Shown one piece after another: positions 10,671-21,773 of a stretch of 64,000 nt of DNA; position 1 is the first letter of the stretch, and each line of letters starts with the position of its first letter. A program made the position numbers and the translations under genes. Origin of the DNA: Acytostelium subglobosum LB1 (Eukaryota; Evosea; Eumycetozoa; Acytosteliales; Acytosteliaceae); the NCBI RefSeq assembly GCF_000787575.1, contig NW_012236526.1, forward strand, positions 1,178,001 through 1,242,000, read 5' to 3'. A model generated the notes under the pieces. It worked only from the letters and a program-made list of their open reading frames with translations. It ran no database searches and was not told the DNA's origin.

Positions 10671-11978
10671 TTATTGCTTCTTCTTGTTGTCCTTGGCTTG
10701 TTGGTTGATAGCTGGATTGATGAGCATTGGTGGTGTAGGCGCAAGCATTATTGATGCTACTATGAGTACATTGCAAATGAATAATAGTATTGAACTAAAG
10801 TCTGTCGATGGATATACATTCCAACAGTACTCGATGGCACCAAGTATTGTGATGCGAAGTGGTACTGGAAGCATTGGACAATGCCACAGGAGGAAGGCCA
10901 ATGAATGGAAGTACCATAGATAGAACTGATAGTGCAGTGATCGCGAGAATGTCATGCCTACAATGTTGGCCGTGAACATCAATGTGACGATGTAGTCGGG
11001 TGATAGGTAACGCTTGGGCTGTGATGATGGCGAGCTGAGACGGATCGAGTTCAGCAGTCCACCCTGTGCGCGACACCACTTCCAGACAAAGAGTGAAAGC
11101 ACGAATAGGTGGCAGGCAAGCAGTGCGATGGCCCATGGCTTGGAGAGGAACACGTCGACGGGCACGAAGCGCCAGTTTACCGTCCACTTGTACATGAACT
11201 GGCGCGAGAATTCAAACGCGCGTGCTACATAGCCAACAGGGTTGCGCATCAGGAAGGGCACTCCAAGCAATACCTGAACGATGGCACAGATGGCCAGACG
11301 TGGCACAGTCTTGGCCACGCCGTATGTCTGCAGAAGAAGCAATAGGAGTGCGGGGGCGAACAGCAACAGGTTCATCTTGATGCCCACGGCCAGACTGAAG
11401 AAGACGCAGCCGATCGACCAGCGATGACGTGTGAAGAGGTAGAGCGCCACATAGAACAGGAACATTGATATGCAGTCGTTGAACAGTCGCAGGCCAAAGA
11501 TTGAGTGGATGCGCTTGGAAAGAATGAGGAAGAGCAACACGTAGCCTGGGACTGATCGGGTGCGCTTGTAAATGGCAAAGACGACGGCGGTGAATGCGAC
11601 GCAGAGCGCAGCAAAGATCCATTGTGCACGGCGGATGTCTGTGCCGTTGGAGGTGACGCTTCGCAGCAAGGCAAACACGTAGATGAAGCCCGCGGGATAG
11701 ACCACGGGGCCTGTGCTGCCCTCTAGCTTGGTGTAGTCGCGTTCGCCATTATCATAGAGTTCAATCTGTTGCATGTATGTCGACCAATCTATCTCTGTAT
11801 AAGGCACCTTCAAGACGACCAACACATTGATCACCACCTCTAGCAACAATAGAATCGCGGCAACATATCCCACGTACTTCTGTTCAATGAGGAATGACTT
11901 TATACGACCAACAAAGTCTGATGGTATTGGATGTATAGATGATATTGATTTTGCTGTTGTTGTTGACTTGGTCTTCAT
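10671..11978 (-). CDS. alg3: ALG3, Dol-P-Man:Man5GlcNAc2-PP-Dol alpha-1,3-mannosyltransferase
   Basis: Single exon, 435 residues, close to the usual ALG3 length. The enzyme adds the sixth mannose to the lipid-linked N-glycan precursor on the lumenal side of the ER. Family signatures are visible: EIDWSTYMQQIELY with the lumenal Asp, LEGSTGPVVYPAGFIY in the first lumenal loop, IFGLRLFNDCISMF, and SLAVGIKMNLLLFAP. About ten hydrophobic segments span the protein, and the C-terminus is Lys-rich (DNKKKQ), consistent with ER retrieval. A start at 11978 gives a short basic, Ser/Thr-rich cytosolic tail before the first helix. No introns are seen. Confidence 0.95.
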   Translation of the reverse strand: MKTKSTTTAKSISSIHPIPSDFVGRIKSFLIEQKYVGYVAAILLLLEVVINVLVVLKVPYTEIDWSTYMQQIELYDNGERDYTKLEGSTGPVVYPAGFIYVFALLRSVTSNGTDIRRAQWIFAALCVAFTAVVFAIYKRTRSVPGYVLLFLILSKRIHSIFGLRLFNDCISMFLFYVALYLFTRHRWSIGCVFFSLAVGIKMNLLLFAPALLLLLLQTYGVAKTVPRLAICAIVQVLLGVPFLMRNPVGYVARAFEFSRQFMYKWTVNWRFVPVDVFLSKPWAIALLACHLFVLSLFVWKWCRAQGGLLNSIRLSSPSSQPKRYLSPDYIVTLMFTANIVGMTFSRSLHYQFYLWYFHSLAFLLWHCPMLPVPLRITILGAIEYCWNVYPSTDFSSILLFICNVLIVASIMLAPTPPMLINPAINQQAKDNKKKQ

Positions 11979-12749
11979 CCTTATAATATATATATATCTA
12001 TCTCTTCAATGAATGAATAAGTGATTGGATGACAAAATTAGAGAACTTCAAGTTTTGACTTTAGGATAGTGTCGGGTCATTGACCAATGAGAGAAAGACA
12101 CCCTCTCTTGCTTTGGCATAAAACATGTTTATGAATGACCATTTATCTGATCAAATGTAGAATGGTTAGTGCGTAGACCTTGACCCATGGGACAACACCA
12201 AGGACTCTAGAGTTAGTATTAGTCCTTTCAGCAACAATGCAAATGGTGTGTGTGAAGTTGAGCATTGATGAATCAGAAAGGAAAGTAATCTCACCCTCAG
12301 TCAGTGACTTGAAAGAATGAATGAACGAACAACACCCCCAAACGAAAATGGTTGAGTTGTTGTGGTTGTGACCGCTATCCAACTTCATTCATTCATTCAC
12401 ACACAAACATCAACATCAACATCAGCAACAACACAGACAAACAATAACAGGTGGTCCCTTTTCCCATAACACGGTATACTTCATTCACTCACTCACTCAC
12501 TCACTCTTATATATGTTATAATACAGATACAATACATAAATATTATATTTATTAATTAAATTATAACAATCAATTTATCAATAACATTGACAATACATGA
12601 CTCTCAAGGAGATTGATCAACATAACTAACATGGTTCAGTGATCTCAAACAATCAATCATTCATTCATTCAAACATACAGCCAATCAATCAAAATCAAAT
12701 CAATCAACTGCAACAATAACAACAAAAACAAAGGAATTCCTTTATATTG
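11979..12749. other. Divergent intergenic region between ALG3 and AcrA
   Basis: This shared 5' region separates ALG3 (-) from acrA (+). It holds a TATA stretch near 11985-12000, a perfect (ACTC)n run at about 12484-12506, (CAACAT)n near 12408-12425 and CATT/CAAT repeats near 12655-12700. Short open frames (for example 12143-12388 on the minus strand) show no protein-like composition. I see no RNA gene. Confidence 0.5.
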
Positions 12750-15700
12750 ATGGAAACTTCCTTCCAAAATAGACCAATGATCATTGAGGAGGAGGATGAG
12801 GAGGATGTGAGCAGTGGCAGCAACAGTAATAATGATGGTAGTCACAATTCAAGCTTCACTACAACCAATACTAGCAGCCGATACCTCGGCCAGGACGATC
12901 CAAACCTCTCCCGATCATTTGGCAATCTGAGACTGCGACGACGCAACTCGACAAACGTGTCGCCTCTGACTGGCAGCGGATCATCACCTTATATAAACAC
13001 CTCATCCTCAGCTGTTGTACCGCCACTCCTAAACAGTCCCCGGACATCAGCCTCACGCAAACACATCCTACACAACGCACTCGACAATGATTCATTCTTC
13101 CAGCACCAAGACACCATCACTGGTATTGGTGCTCCGATTCAAGAGCCACAGGATACATCCATCCAGCTCTTCACCTTCTCAAACGTCACTCAGCTTGGAC
13201 ATAAGTTGTAGGTACCACTCACTATGATTGATTGGTTTGATTGATTGATTGATACTAACTCCTGAGGGACCCTCAGCCTAAGCTACACAATCTTTATATT
13301 TGTATTAATGTTCTCATGTTTATCTGTTGGACCACTGTTATGGTTGGACATATCTAATAGACCTGGCTGCGGCTGGTGCAATGTAATCAAACTGGAATGG
13401 ATCATCAGTCTTTATACGCTGGTGACCGCGATGTTCCACTTCTCTGTGCGAAAGGACTTGCTGCCGGTGGTGTTCTCACTGGGTGGCTTCTGGAACGTCA
13501 TGAACAACAAAGCACCCTATCTCATTCCCCACTTTATCACACCGTTCAACTTTGTGCTCACCATCATCATCTATCTCTGTATCTTCTTGGCGACCGTCCA
13601 GCCTCGCAGCAGCAGTAGGAGCGCCTCTGCGCATGACACGTCGTCGGCGGCCAGTGACAGGGACAGGTCTTCGGCACCCAACTCACCCTCGCCCTATGGG
13701 CGACATGGACAGGGCCACGGCTCGACGTCCGGCTCACCCATGACCACGCACTACTCAGCACACGGCGGCGCCACTGCGCCCTCGACACAGAGCTATCATC
13801 GCATCCACGAATACCTACGCGCAATCATACTGGACAGCTCATTCTACACCAACATCCTGCAGGTGATGGGCGTCGTGCTCATTGTCTTTGTGCTGTTTGT
13901 GTCGATCATGGCTGGCGGCATGCTGATCGACAAGTCCGACCAGTCGGTCGTCAACGTCGTCTGGCAGACACTGGTCAACATCCTATACGACACACCCAAC
14001 GAGATCTTTCACATCAACGAGGCCATTGTCCGCATGATCACCACGCTGTTTATCACGTGTCTGATCACACTGTATCACTTCCAGGTGCGCAAGACATATA
14101 CACTCCTCTCGCTGGCCGCAGTGCTGCCACACCTGGCCATCTCGCTCTACCTGCTCGAGGCGTCGCTGTCGGGCAACCCAGATGAGGGACGCGACTATGT
14201 CAACGATCCCTATGGAGGAGGCATCTTCTACATACTCAATGTGGTGAGCTACGTCAGCTATTACAGTGGACTGATCATCGACATTGTTCAGGCCAGCGGT
14301 GAGAAGTACGTTCGGTGGAAGGCCGAAGGAGAGATACTACATCGTCGACTATCAATTGAACTCGATCAACAAAGCGACTTTATGAATCGAATCTATGCCA
14401 ATGGCACCCAACAACTTCTGGAGAAGGTAGACTTTATGCAAAAGATTGTTGACAAGGTGACCAACTCATCGATTGAAGGTATGTGTCGTCGCAAAGTGTC
14501 TTTGGTCCTAATGACAGTCACTCACTCACTCACTCATTCAATCAATAGTATCAAAGGCATGTGTACAATTATCATCAACGGATGTCAATAAGGGACAACT
14601 CAAACATATCAATACGATCCAGAATAGTACCAACAGGGCTCTAAACCTTGTGGACGATATCAAGTTAATATTGGCTGTATGTTATTGATTGATCAAATGA
14701 CCTTTATCAATATACTCACACATACACATATTAGATTGAGACAGGAGATATAACAATGGATGAGACACCATTCAATATATACTCATTGATTGAGGTACTA
14801 ATGGATATTCTGGCAAAGGATCTGACAAACAGTGATGTGGAACTTGTATTTAGAATCAACGAAGATGTTCCAACAAACTTGATCAGTGTAAGATATATCA
14901 TACTCAAAGGAATAGTCCCAATCAGACACACCAACTCACACAGACAATCAATTATAATAGGACCCAGCTGCAATCATACAGGTGTTGTTACAGTTACTAA
15001 AGAATGCTATCAAGTTCATGGTGCGTGGAGAGGTTGGTGTTATTATATCAAAGAGCTCAATGATGATGCAATCAAACCAACATTTGGATATGAATGATCA
15101 GGACGATGATCCTGATGTTGTGTTGGAGATATCTGTGTTTGACAGTGGCCCTGGCATGACCAACGAGCAACTGGACATTTGCAATCAATTCGCACCATTC
15201 CCCAACTTCAAGAACCCAGGCAGCGATGATGTCGATGAGATGATCCTCTCGCCCATGAGCAATCCACCAGACGATGAGACATCATCGTCATGTACAGAGA
15301 CAAGTGAAGACAAGTATCACTCAAACAACAACAACATTGGATCATCCACGGGCGACCAAGGTACCACAACAACAACCTCAAACAGTGATTCATCGTCACA
15401 AGGCACTGGACTGGGATTGTTCATATGCTACAAGATCATCAAGGGCCTGAATGGAACACTGCAGGCACATAACAATGGCGACTGTGGCTTGGCATTTGTA
15501 ATGCGAATACCATTCCAAGAGGACAACCTTAACTCGACAAACACTGAGAATCCATTCGCACTGAGTCGCGACCAGGCAGAGGTATTTGATGGCCTGCCCG
15601 TGTTGATCATCGATGACAACTCGAACGTTCGCGCCAGCACTGAGATCATACTACGCCGTCTGGGATGTCTGGCAAAGTCTGTATCGAGCACAGTGGAGGG

Positions 15701-17892
15701 CTTGCGAGAGCTGAAGCTGGCCACACAGCTCAACCCATATCGCGTGGTACTGGTTGACAATAACATGCCGGGCTGCGATGGCCTTGAGACCATGCAGATG
15801 CTCAAGGACAACCCACTGTTCAGTGAGCTGAAGCGCGTTCTACTGCTCTCACCGTCCGACATGATTATGAATAACGAGAAGACGGGCAGCGACGCGTGCA
15901 TCGTCAAACCTTTGACACCAACCAATCTCATCAGAGGCATCTCGGACGTTCACTCAATCAAGTCACATCATCACAAAAAGAAGTTCCACTCGGCCTACCC
16001 CACAAAGGTATTCGACTCGATTCGCGGTCCAACTCTGCGTGTGCTGGTGGGCGAGTCCGATTGCAACCAGCAACAGTCTATCAAGGATGTGTTGGACACG
16101 TACAACTGCCACTCACGTATTGTTCAAGATGGCGCCACATTGATATCGATGGCCAAGAAGAACTTTTACGACCTTTTGCTCGTCAACTTTGAGCTGCCAG
16201 TCAATTCGGGACTCGAGGTGACAGAGGCCATCAGAAAGAACGAGGCCATCGTGGCGGCAATCACGTCCTCACCGACCACCAAGCACATTGGACCGGATAT
16301 CCAAGATGACTCTCTCACTGGCGGCGTCAGTGGTAGTATTAGTGACAGGGCACATGCACGCCGACTGTCCTATCCCCAACTACTATCCAGTGCCGAGCTG
16401 TCGATGATGCATAGGCGACGAGGCAACATTACGATCATTGGTATCTCCAACCGACCTCTGTCTCAGGAGGAGATCGACCGTCTGAAGCAATCGGGCATGG
16501 ACGACTATTGTCTGATTGAACACTTACCCAACGCATTGCCAGCACTTCTCGCCGAGCTTGAGAAGAAGAAGAGGATGTCGCCCACCCAGAAGACTCTGTC
16601 TCCGCTCACAACGGTCATGGAGAAGAAGGACGATGCCAACATGCCCACACTCTCAATGTCAGCCAAGATTGGCATGACCTCATCGTCATCATCCACAGGT
16701 AGCAACAGCAACATCAACATCAACAACAGCAACAGTAACAACAACAACATCAACATCAATATCAACAATAGCAACAATAACAACAATCAGCCTGGCGGAG
16801 GCAGCAGCAGAGCCATTGCAACATCGGGCATTAGCGCGAGCACTGGGGTGCTCAAATCGACCAAGCGTGTGCAGGACCTGGAGAACGTAATCAGTCGATT
16901 CGTACCTATCGAGTTCCAACAGCTCATCGCACCATCGGGCATGGAGCACGTATATCTTGGCGACGCCATCTCAAAGACCATCACAATATTCTTTAGTGAT
17001 ATTCGCGACTTTACATCGACCACCGAGAAGATGCTCGTCGATGATGTTATCGACTTCCTCAACACGTACCTGGCATTTGCCATTCCGGCAATCACAGACA
17101 AGGGTGGCTTCATCGACAAGTTCATTGGCGACGCTATCATGGCCATCTTCCCACACAACGACATACGCGAGCAAGCCATATCGGCGGTTAAGGCAGCCAT
17201 TGGCATGATGAAGTCGTTGGACTTTATGGCCGAGTCTGGTTTCAGGTTCAAGAGTGTAGAGACAGGTATCGGAATCAACACTGGCAAGACAATCATTGGA
17301 ATCGTTGGCACAGAGACAAGGATGGAGCCAACTGCACTCGGAGACCCTGTCAATCTTGCGTCGAGAACTGAGCCACTGTGCAAGGAGTATGGATCGAGGA
17401 TCTTGGTGACTCAGTTCACTGTCGAGGCAATTGGAGCATCAATCGATGAGTTTACCATTCGTCTGGTGGACAGTGTCAAGGTCAAGGGCAAGAGTGAGGC
17501 AGTGGACATCTACGAGATCATTGATGGCGAGCGTGATGAGATCAAGGCACTCAAGATGAACATCCTGCCCTCATTCAACATGGGCGTTGAGAACTTCAAG
17601 AAACAGAACTATGAAGAGGCCCTTTCTCAATTTCAGGTATGTTGTTGTTGTTTATTAATTTGTTTGCAAGCCTACGAACGTTGTGACCTTGGAGACCAAC
17701 ATTTCTACTGGTTGGCCCTTCGTTTGCTGTTTGCTTTGCAGTAATGTCCTCTAACCTAACCTTAACATCTCCATCCAATCACACACTATTGGGATTGTTG
17801 AACAGAATTGTGCCGAAATGTACCCAGGTGATAAACCGACACTCATCTTTATTCAAAGGTGTATCGAGTCTGTGGAGAGTGCGAATGAATAA
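12750..17892 (+). CDS. acrA: AcrA: adenylyl cyclase with degenerate histidine kinase and two receiver domains
   Basis: Six exons (12750-13207, 13277-14478, 14549-14676, 14735-14887, 14982-17636, 17806-17892) join without a frame break to 1,560 residues. Order: Ser/Asn-rich N-terminus; several membrane helices (13290-14300); a kinase-like module with a clear ATPase part (QLLKNAIKF N-box, FDSGPGM G1, GTGLGLFI G2); receiver 1 (LPVLIIDDN, VLVDNNMPGCDGLE, KPLTP); receiver 2 (LRVLVGES, LLLVNFELP), which lacks the phosphoacceptor Asp; and a class III cyclase domain with metal Asp residues in FFSDIRDFTS and FIGDAIMAIF and the LGDPVNLASRTE transition-state loop. No H-box His is visible where the dimerisation helix should be. 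This is the layout of Dictyostelium AcrA (ACR), which makes cAMP late in development and supports spore maturation. The last exon (EMYPGDKP) restores the normal C-terminus. Confidence 0.93.
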
Positions 17893-18243
17893 AGACGATC
17901 CCATGTCTTATAATTGTACAACCAACCAGATGATCATACACTACTTATCATCAACTACATTCCTTTTCAAAGGAAATATCGTCTTGGCCAATTAGATGCA
18001 AAGATGAAAGGGTACGAGTTGCCCCGACTCTTCCCCCAAAGATATTTGCAACAATGTTTTGTTGGGGTTTCTTTCTGGATTATGCAAAGATGGGATGTAC
18101 AAGTGCGTCTGCCCGGTATGATCACTTTTAAGCTAAGTGTAGCCAGAAGTACATACCATCATCACAGTAATAGTCATTAAGATCAAACTAGAGTCAAACA
18201 AAGAGATAATATACTTATACAATCACACATAACAGATCACAAA
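17893..18243. other. AcrA 3' flank and LRR-gene promoter region
   Basis: The interval holds the acrA 3' flank and the leader of the next gene. Apart from a short G/C-rich patch near 18013-18040 it is AT-rich, and I see no ORF or RNA of note. Confidence 0.4.
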
Positions 18244-19221
18244 ATGGGAGAGTTTTTATTATTAGACAGGAGTCTAACCATCGACACCATTATCGAGATA
18301 ATGAGTCTAAATGAACCTAAATATGTATGATCAAACAACTACATGTATTTTGCAAACCCATCCAACCACAAACTCAAACTCACACAACCACTAAACTCAA
18401 CAATAGGAATCAGAGGATATAGAAATGATTGAATTAAATACACAACAACAAAGGAAGCCAAAGAAGAAGAAGTTTAGGTTGAAGTTGATGGATGATATTG
18501 TTGCTTCGTCTGGACAGGACTATGAGACAATGCCAGTATACCTCTATGAGAATAGGACTCAGATCACTCAGTTGGATCTAAGTTATAATAATATTAGGAG
18601 AGTTGAAGATATTGATCAATTATCACGTCTGACCATATTGGTACTGGACAACAATCAAATTGGCAATTGCAACTCTTTTCCATATCTTCCAACTCTAAAG
18701 ACACTATCACTTAACAATAATAATGTAAGTATCATCATCATTTGTTGGAATCCATGAACCATTCTAATCATATCTCTCCTTAGATTGATGATCTAAAACA
18801 GTTCATTGAATCAATCAAAGAGAAGTTCCCCAACTTAACACATCTTAGCTTGCTGAAGAACCCTGCTTGTCCAAGTCTGTACCTGGATGGTGTGGACTTT
18901 GGAGCATATCAATTCTATAGATACTTTGTACTCTACCATCTGAGGAGCTTAAAGTTCTTAGACTTCCTAGAGGTCACACCCAAAGAGAGAATGGAATCAT
19001 ACCGTCGACAATCACATACCTTATTTGGAAATCATCGTCGTCTGAACAATGAAGGACCAGCAGAGACTCCACAACATGATGACGGATCAATTTCCGAGCA
19101 GCTCGAGTCTACAAGGGATAGCAGGGGAGCTAGTATTCGACCGATGGACCATCACGAAGGTTTCCATCGCCAGACCTCTCAATCAGAAGGCAACAAGTAC
19201 ATTATAAATGACGATCTATAG
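18244..19221 (+). CDS. Leucine-rich repeat protein (U2A'/LRMDA-like fold)
   Basis: Three exons (18244-18324, 18407-18724, 18784-19221) join in frame to 278 residues. The N-terminus (MGEFLLLDR) is followed by a basic Lys run, then SDS22/U2A'-type leucine-rich repeats (ITQLDLSYNNIRRVEDI, LTILVLDNNQI, LKTLSLNNN, LTHLSLLKNPACP). An LRR cap follows (YRYFVLYHLRSLKFLDFLEVT), then a polar tail. The cap with L-R-S-L-K-F-L-D is typical of U2A'/Lanp-like and of LRMDA-type proteins. Orthology is uncertain: it is too short in repeats for U2A' proper. It converges on the ABCG gene, about 200 bp away. Confidence 0.8.
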
Positions 19222-19419
19222 GATCTAGCCTTATCCGCTGTCTGATCGTCTGGCAAAAGTCTGCCAGTCGACGAAGAACCAATCGATGGTGCGTGGAGAT
19301 GGGGATGATGTATTTATTAATAAATGAGTGAAACCTCTTACATTGTAACATTACAGGATTGAGTAGTTGTTGAGATCGATCTATCGATCAAGACGATTGA
19401 TGAACGGTGGTACACAAGT

Positions 19420-21243
19420 CTATTTGGGTCTGTGATTGACAAATCTGAGTGCAAGCAATGATCCAACGTTGAAAACTGTGGATATGATCACCAAGGCTAA
19501 GCCATTCATCGGGATGTCGTTGACCTTGAGCTCTAGTCTCTTGAGGATGTCATCACCATTGTACAAAACACACTCGGGTGAACCTGGCGGCAGTGGACAC
19601 GGATACTGATTGCCACGGAACTCGTTGGCCGCCAGACCACCGTAGCTGTACTGGTAAAGCGATGTGTAGCCGATCCATGTCATGTAGATTGGGAAGGTGG
19701 CTGGGTTGATGATGAAGCCGGTAGTGATGGCCCAGAATGTCATCAGCAGATTGGCCATCAGGGAGGATGCGGCAAAGGATCGCAGGAGACACGCGGCAAG
19801 AAAGCCAAGAGAGGCGGAGCAGTACTGTGCCAGCATCATAAAGACAAAGAAGATGAGGAAGTGTTCGAATGATGGACGCAGGTTGGCCATCCAGTAGAAA
19901 ATACACGAGAAGATGAATGAAGTAACCACCTCGAATGGAAGAGTGGCGGCTTTGGTCGCCAGCCAGTATGGCAGTGTCTGATAAGTGCCATCATAGTACT
20001 CTCGGTCATACACTAGTAGCTCTTCAGAGTATTGTAGGATGTTGGCAATGATGATTAGATAGGGTTGAAGGATGACCACGACGTAGAAGGCTGACACACG
20101 ACTCTTGATACCACTGAGGTCCTCACCGAGTTGGTAGAACATGCCACCAATGATCAACGAAACGAGCACAGTCTCGATGAGACGCGACATTACGATGGTC
20201 TTGTCGCGAACCATGTTGAGCATCGATCGGTGATACAGTAACCAAGAGTGAAGAATCACATTGGTATTACGCTTGGGGATAGAGAAGGTGCGGGTCTCAT
20301 CCTCTCCGTTTGAAGCCATGTCGTCCATGTTGCTGCGGTAGGTGGGTGATGCTTGGAAGCCCTGTAGGAGTGCTTCCAGTCGCAATGTGGACTCATTCTG
20401 CACGTCATCGTCTTGGTAGTTGATTGTGATGAGGTCCAGGAAGAAGTCTGATGGGTTGACATCGTCAGGACATATGTGTCCAAGTGAGGCAAAGTGCTCG
20501 ACAATGGTCTTGGTTGGGCCAAAGTAGACGACACGACCCTTTGACAACAGCAGCACATAGTCAAACATCTGGAAGATGTCTGGACGAGGCTGATGGATCG
20601 TACAGATGATTGTCTTTTGTTGACGTGACAGAGACAGCAGTGTCTGAACCAGGTTGTGGGCGGTGAAGCTGTCCAGACCACTTGTAGGCTCGTCCAAGAA
20701 GAGTACACCGGGGTTCGACAACATCTGCACACCAATGGACACACGACGCATCTCACCACCGGATATTCCACGCTTGCCGTGGCCACCAACGATGCGATCG
20801 GCACAGTCACGTAACGCCAGCTCGGCAATGAGATCCTCGACGATCTGTAGCTTTCGCTCCTTGCTCAGCGTGCCTGGAAGACGCAGCAGACCAGAGTAGC
20901 GTAGGGTCTCACGCACGGTGAGGAAGGGCAATAGATGGTCGGACTGCATGACGTATCCGACCGATTGTTTTGCCTCCTTGGCAGTGACGGCATGGCCATT
21001 GAACAGGATGTCACCTTTCACGGTGAGATCCTCGCATCTTCCAGCGAGTGTGTTTAGCAAGGTGGTCTTACCCGATCCACTAGTACCCATTATAGCACAG
21101 AATGAACCGGCGGGAATCTTAATATGACTAAGATCCTTAAGAATCGATACTTCGCGCATTGGTGTAATCACTGGCAAAGGTATCTTCCATTCAGGAACCA
21201 TCACAGATACATTCAAATCTTGTATCTCTACATCGAATGACAT
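19420..21243 (-). CDS. ABCG-family half-transporter
   Basis: Single exon, 607 residues from the ATG at 21243, in the usual half-transporter size range. Order is nucleotide-binding domain then membrane domain, as in the White/ABCG group: Walker A GTSGSGKTT, the Q-loop near VMQSDHLLPFLTVRETL, ABC signature ISGGEMRRVSIG, Walker B VLFLDEPTSGLD and the switch His in ICTIHQPRPD. Six hydrophobic segments follow, with an extracellular Cys-containing loop (NQYPCPLPPGSPECVLYNG). Such proteins work as dimers and move lipids, sterols or xenobiotics; the substrate cannot be told from sequence. An open extension to 21336 has no protein-like character, so the shorter start is preferred. Confidence 0.92.
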   Translation of the reverse strand: MSFDVEIQDLNVSVMVPEWKIPLPVITPMREVSILKDLSHIKIPAGSFCAIMGTSGSGKTTLLNTLAGRCEDLTVKGDILFNGHAVTAKEAKQSVGYVMQSDHLLPFLTVRETLRYSGLLRLPGTLSKERKLQIVEDLIAELALRDCADRIVGGHGKRGISGGEMRRVSIGVQMLSNPGVLFLDEPTSGLDSFTAHNLVQTLLSLSRQQKTIICTIHQPRPDIFQMFDYVLLLSKGRVVYFGPTKTIVEHFASLGHICPDDVNPSDFFLDLITINYQDDDVQNESTLRLEALLQGFQASPTYRSNMDDMASNGEDETRTFSIPKRNTNVILHSWLLYHRSMLNMVRDKTIVMSRLIETVLVSLIIGGMFYQLGEDLSGIKSRVSAFYVVVILQPYLIIIANILQYSEELLVYDREYYDGTYQTLPYWLATKAATLPFEVVTSFIFSCIFYWMANLRPSFEHFLIFFVFMMLAQYCSASLGFLAACLLRSFAASSLMANLLMTFWAITTGFIINPATFPIYMTWIGYTSLYQYSYGGLAANEFRGNQYPCPLPPGSPECVLYNGDDILKRLELKVNDIPMNGLALVIISTVFNVGSLLALRFVNHRPK

Positions 21244-21773
21244 TGCTTTGCCCCATGACACTATACATATTTGAATGTTGATTGTGTAAGTTATTGAACC
21301 ATCGATCGATAGATTGATTGATTGAATAGACAACAATACAATTTAGATGTTCATGCTTTGATTTTGCCAGACTACTATGTTCTTGCCTCCCATCTATATA
21401 ACTTGATTCACCTGTATCTATCATTTTTGTAATATATATTTATATGTGTGTCTATATATATCTTAAAAATATATGTAGTAGAACACCTCTTGATTCAAGA
21501 ATAGTCTTGGGAATGATCATACCCTGCCAACACATCAAACTTTGAGTTGGTCCAATAACAAAAGTAATCGAAACACAAAAGAACCCTTGTCCATGCTTCT
21601 TTTTTTGTAAAGGACACACAACTGTTGGGTGTCACATGTTATCGGCACAAAAAACATTCAGATATTTACATTGTTATGTTCATTGTCTCCCAATTAAATC
21701 TTCATTATTATTATTATTTGTTAGGAGTAGATAGAAAAAGAAAGAAAAAGCATATTTATTATATTATAATAAC
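21244..21773. other. AT-rich spacer upstream of the ABCG gene
   Basis: Contains the ABCG promoter and the 3' flank of the receptor gene, which is transcribed in the same direction. There are TATA runs near 21430-21475 and a poly-T tract near 21600. No gene is seen. Confidence 0.4.

Noticed and set aside
12160-12260. A-box-like sequence (TGGTTAGTGCG) as a tRNA candidate
   Set aside because: No B-box or cloverleaf downstream.
16505-16786. Poly-Leu minus-strand frame inside acrA
   Set aside because: Mirror of the Asn/Ser repeat (AAC/AGC codons) in the cyclase gene.
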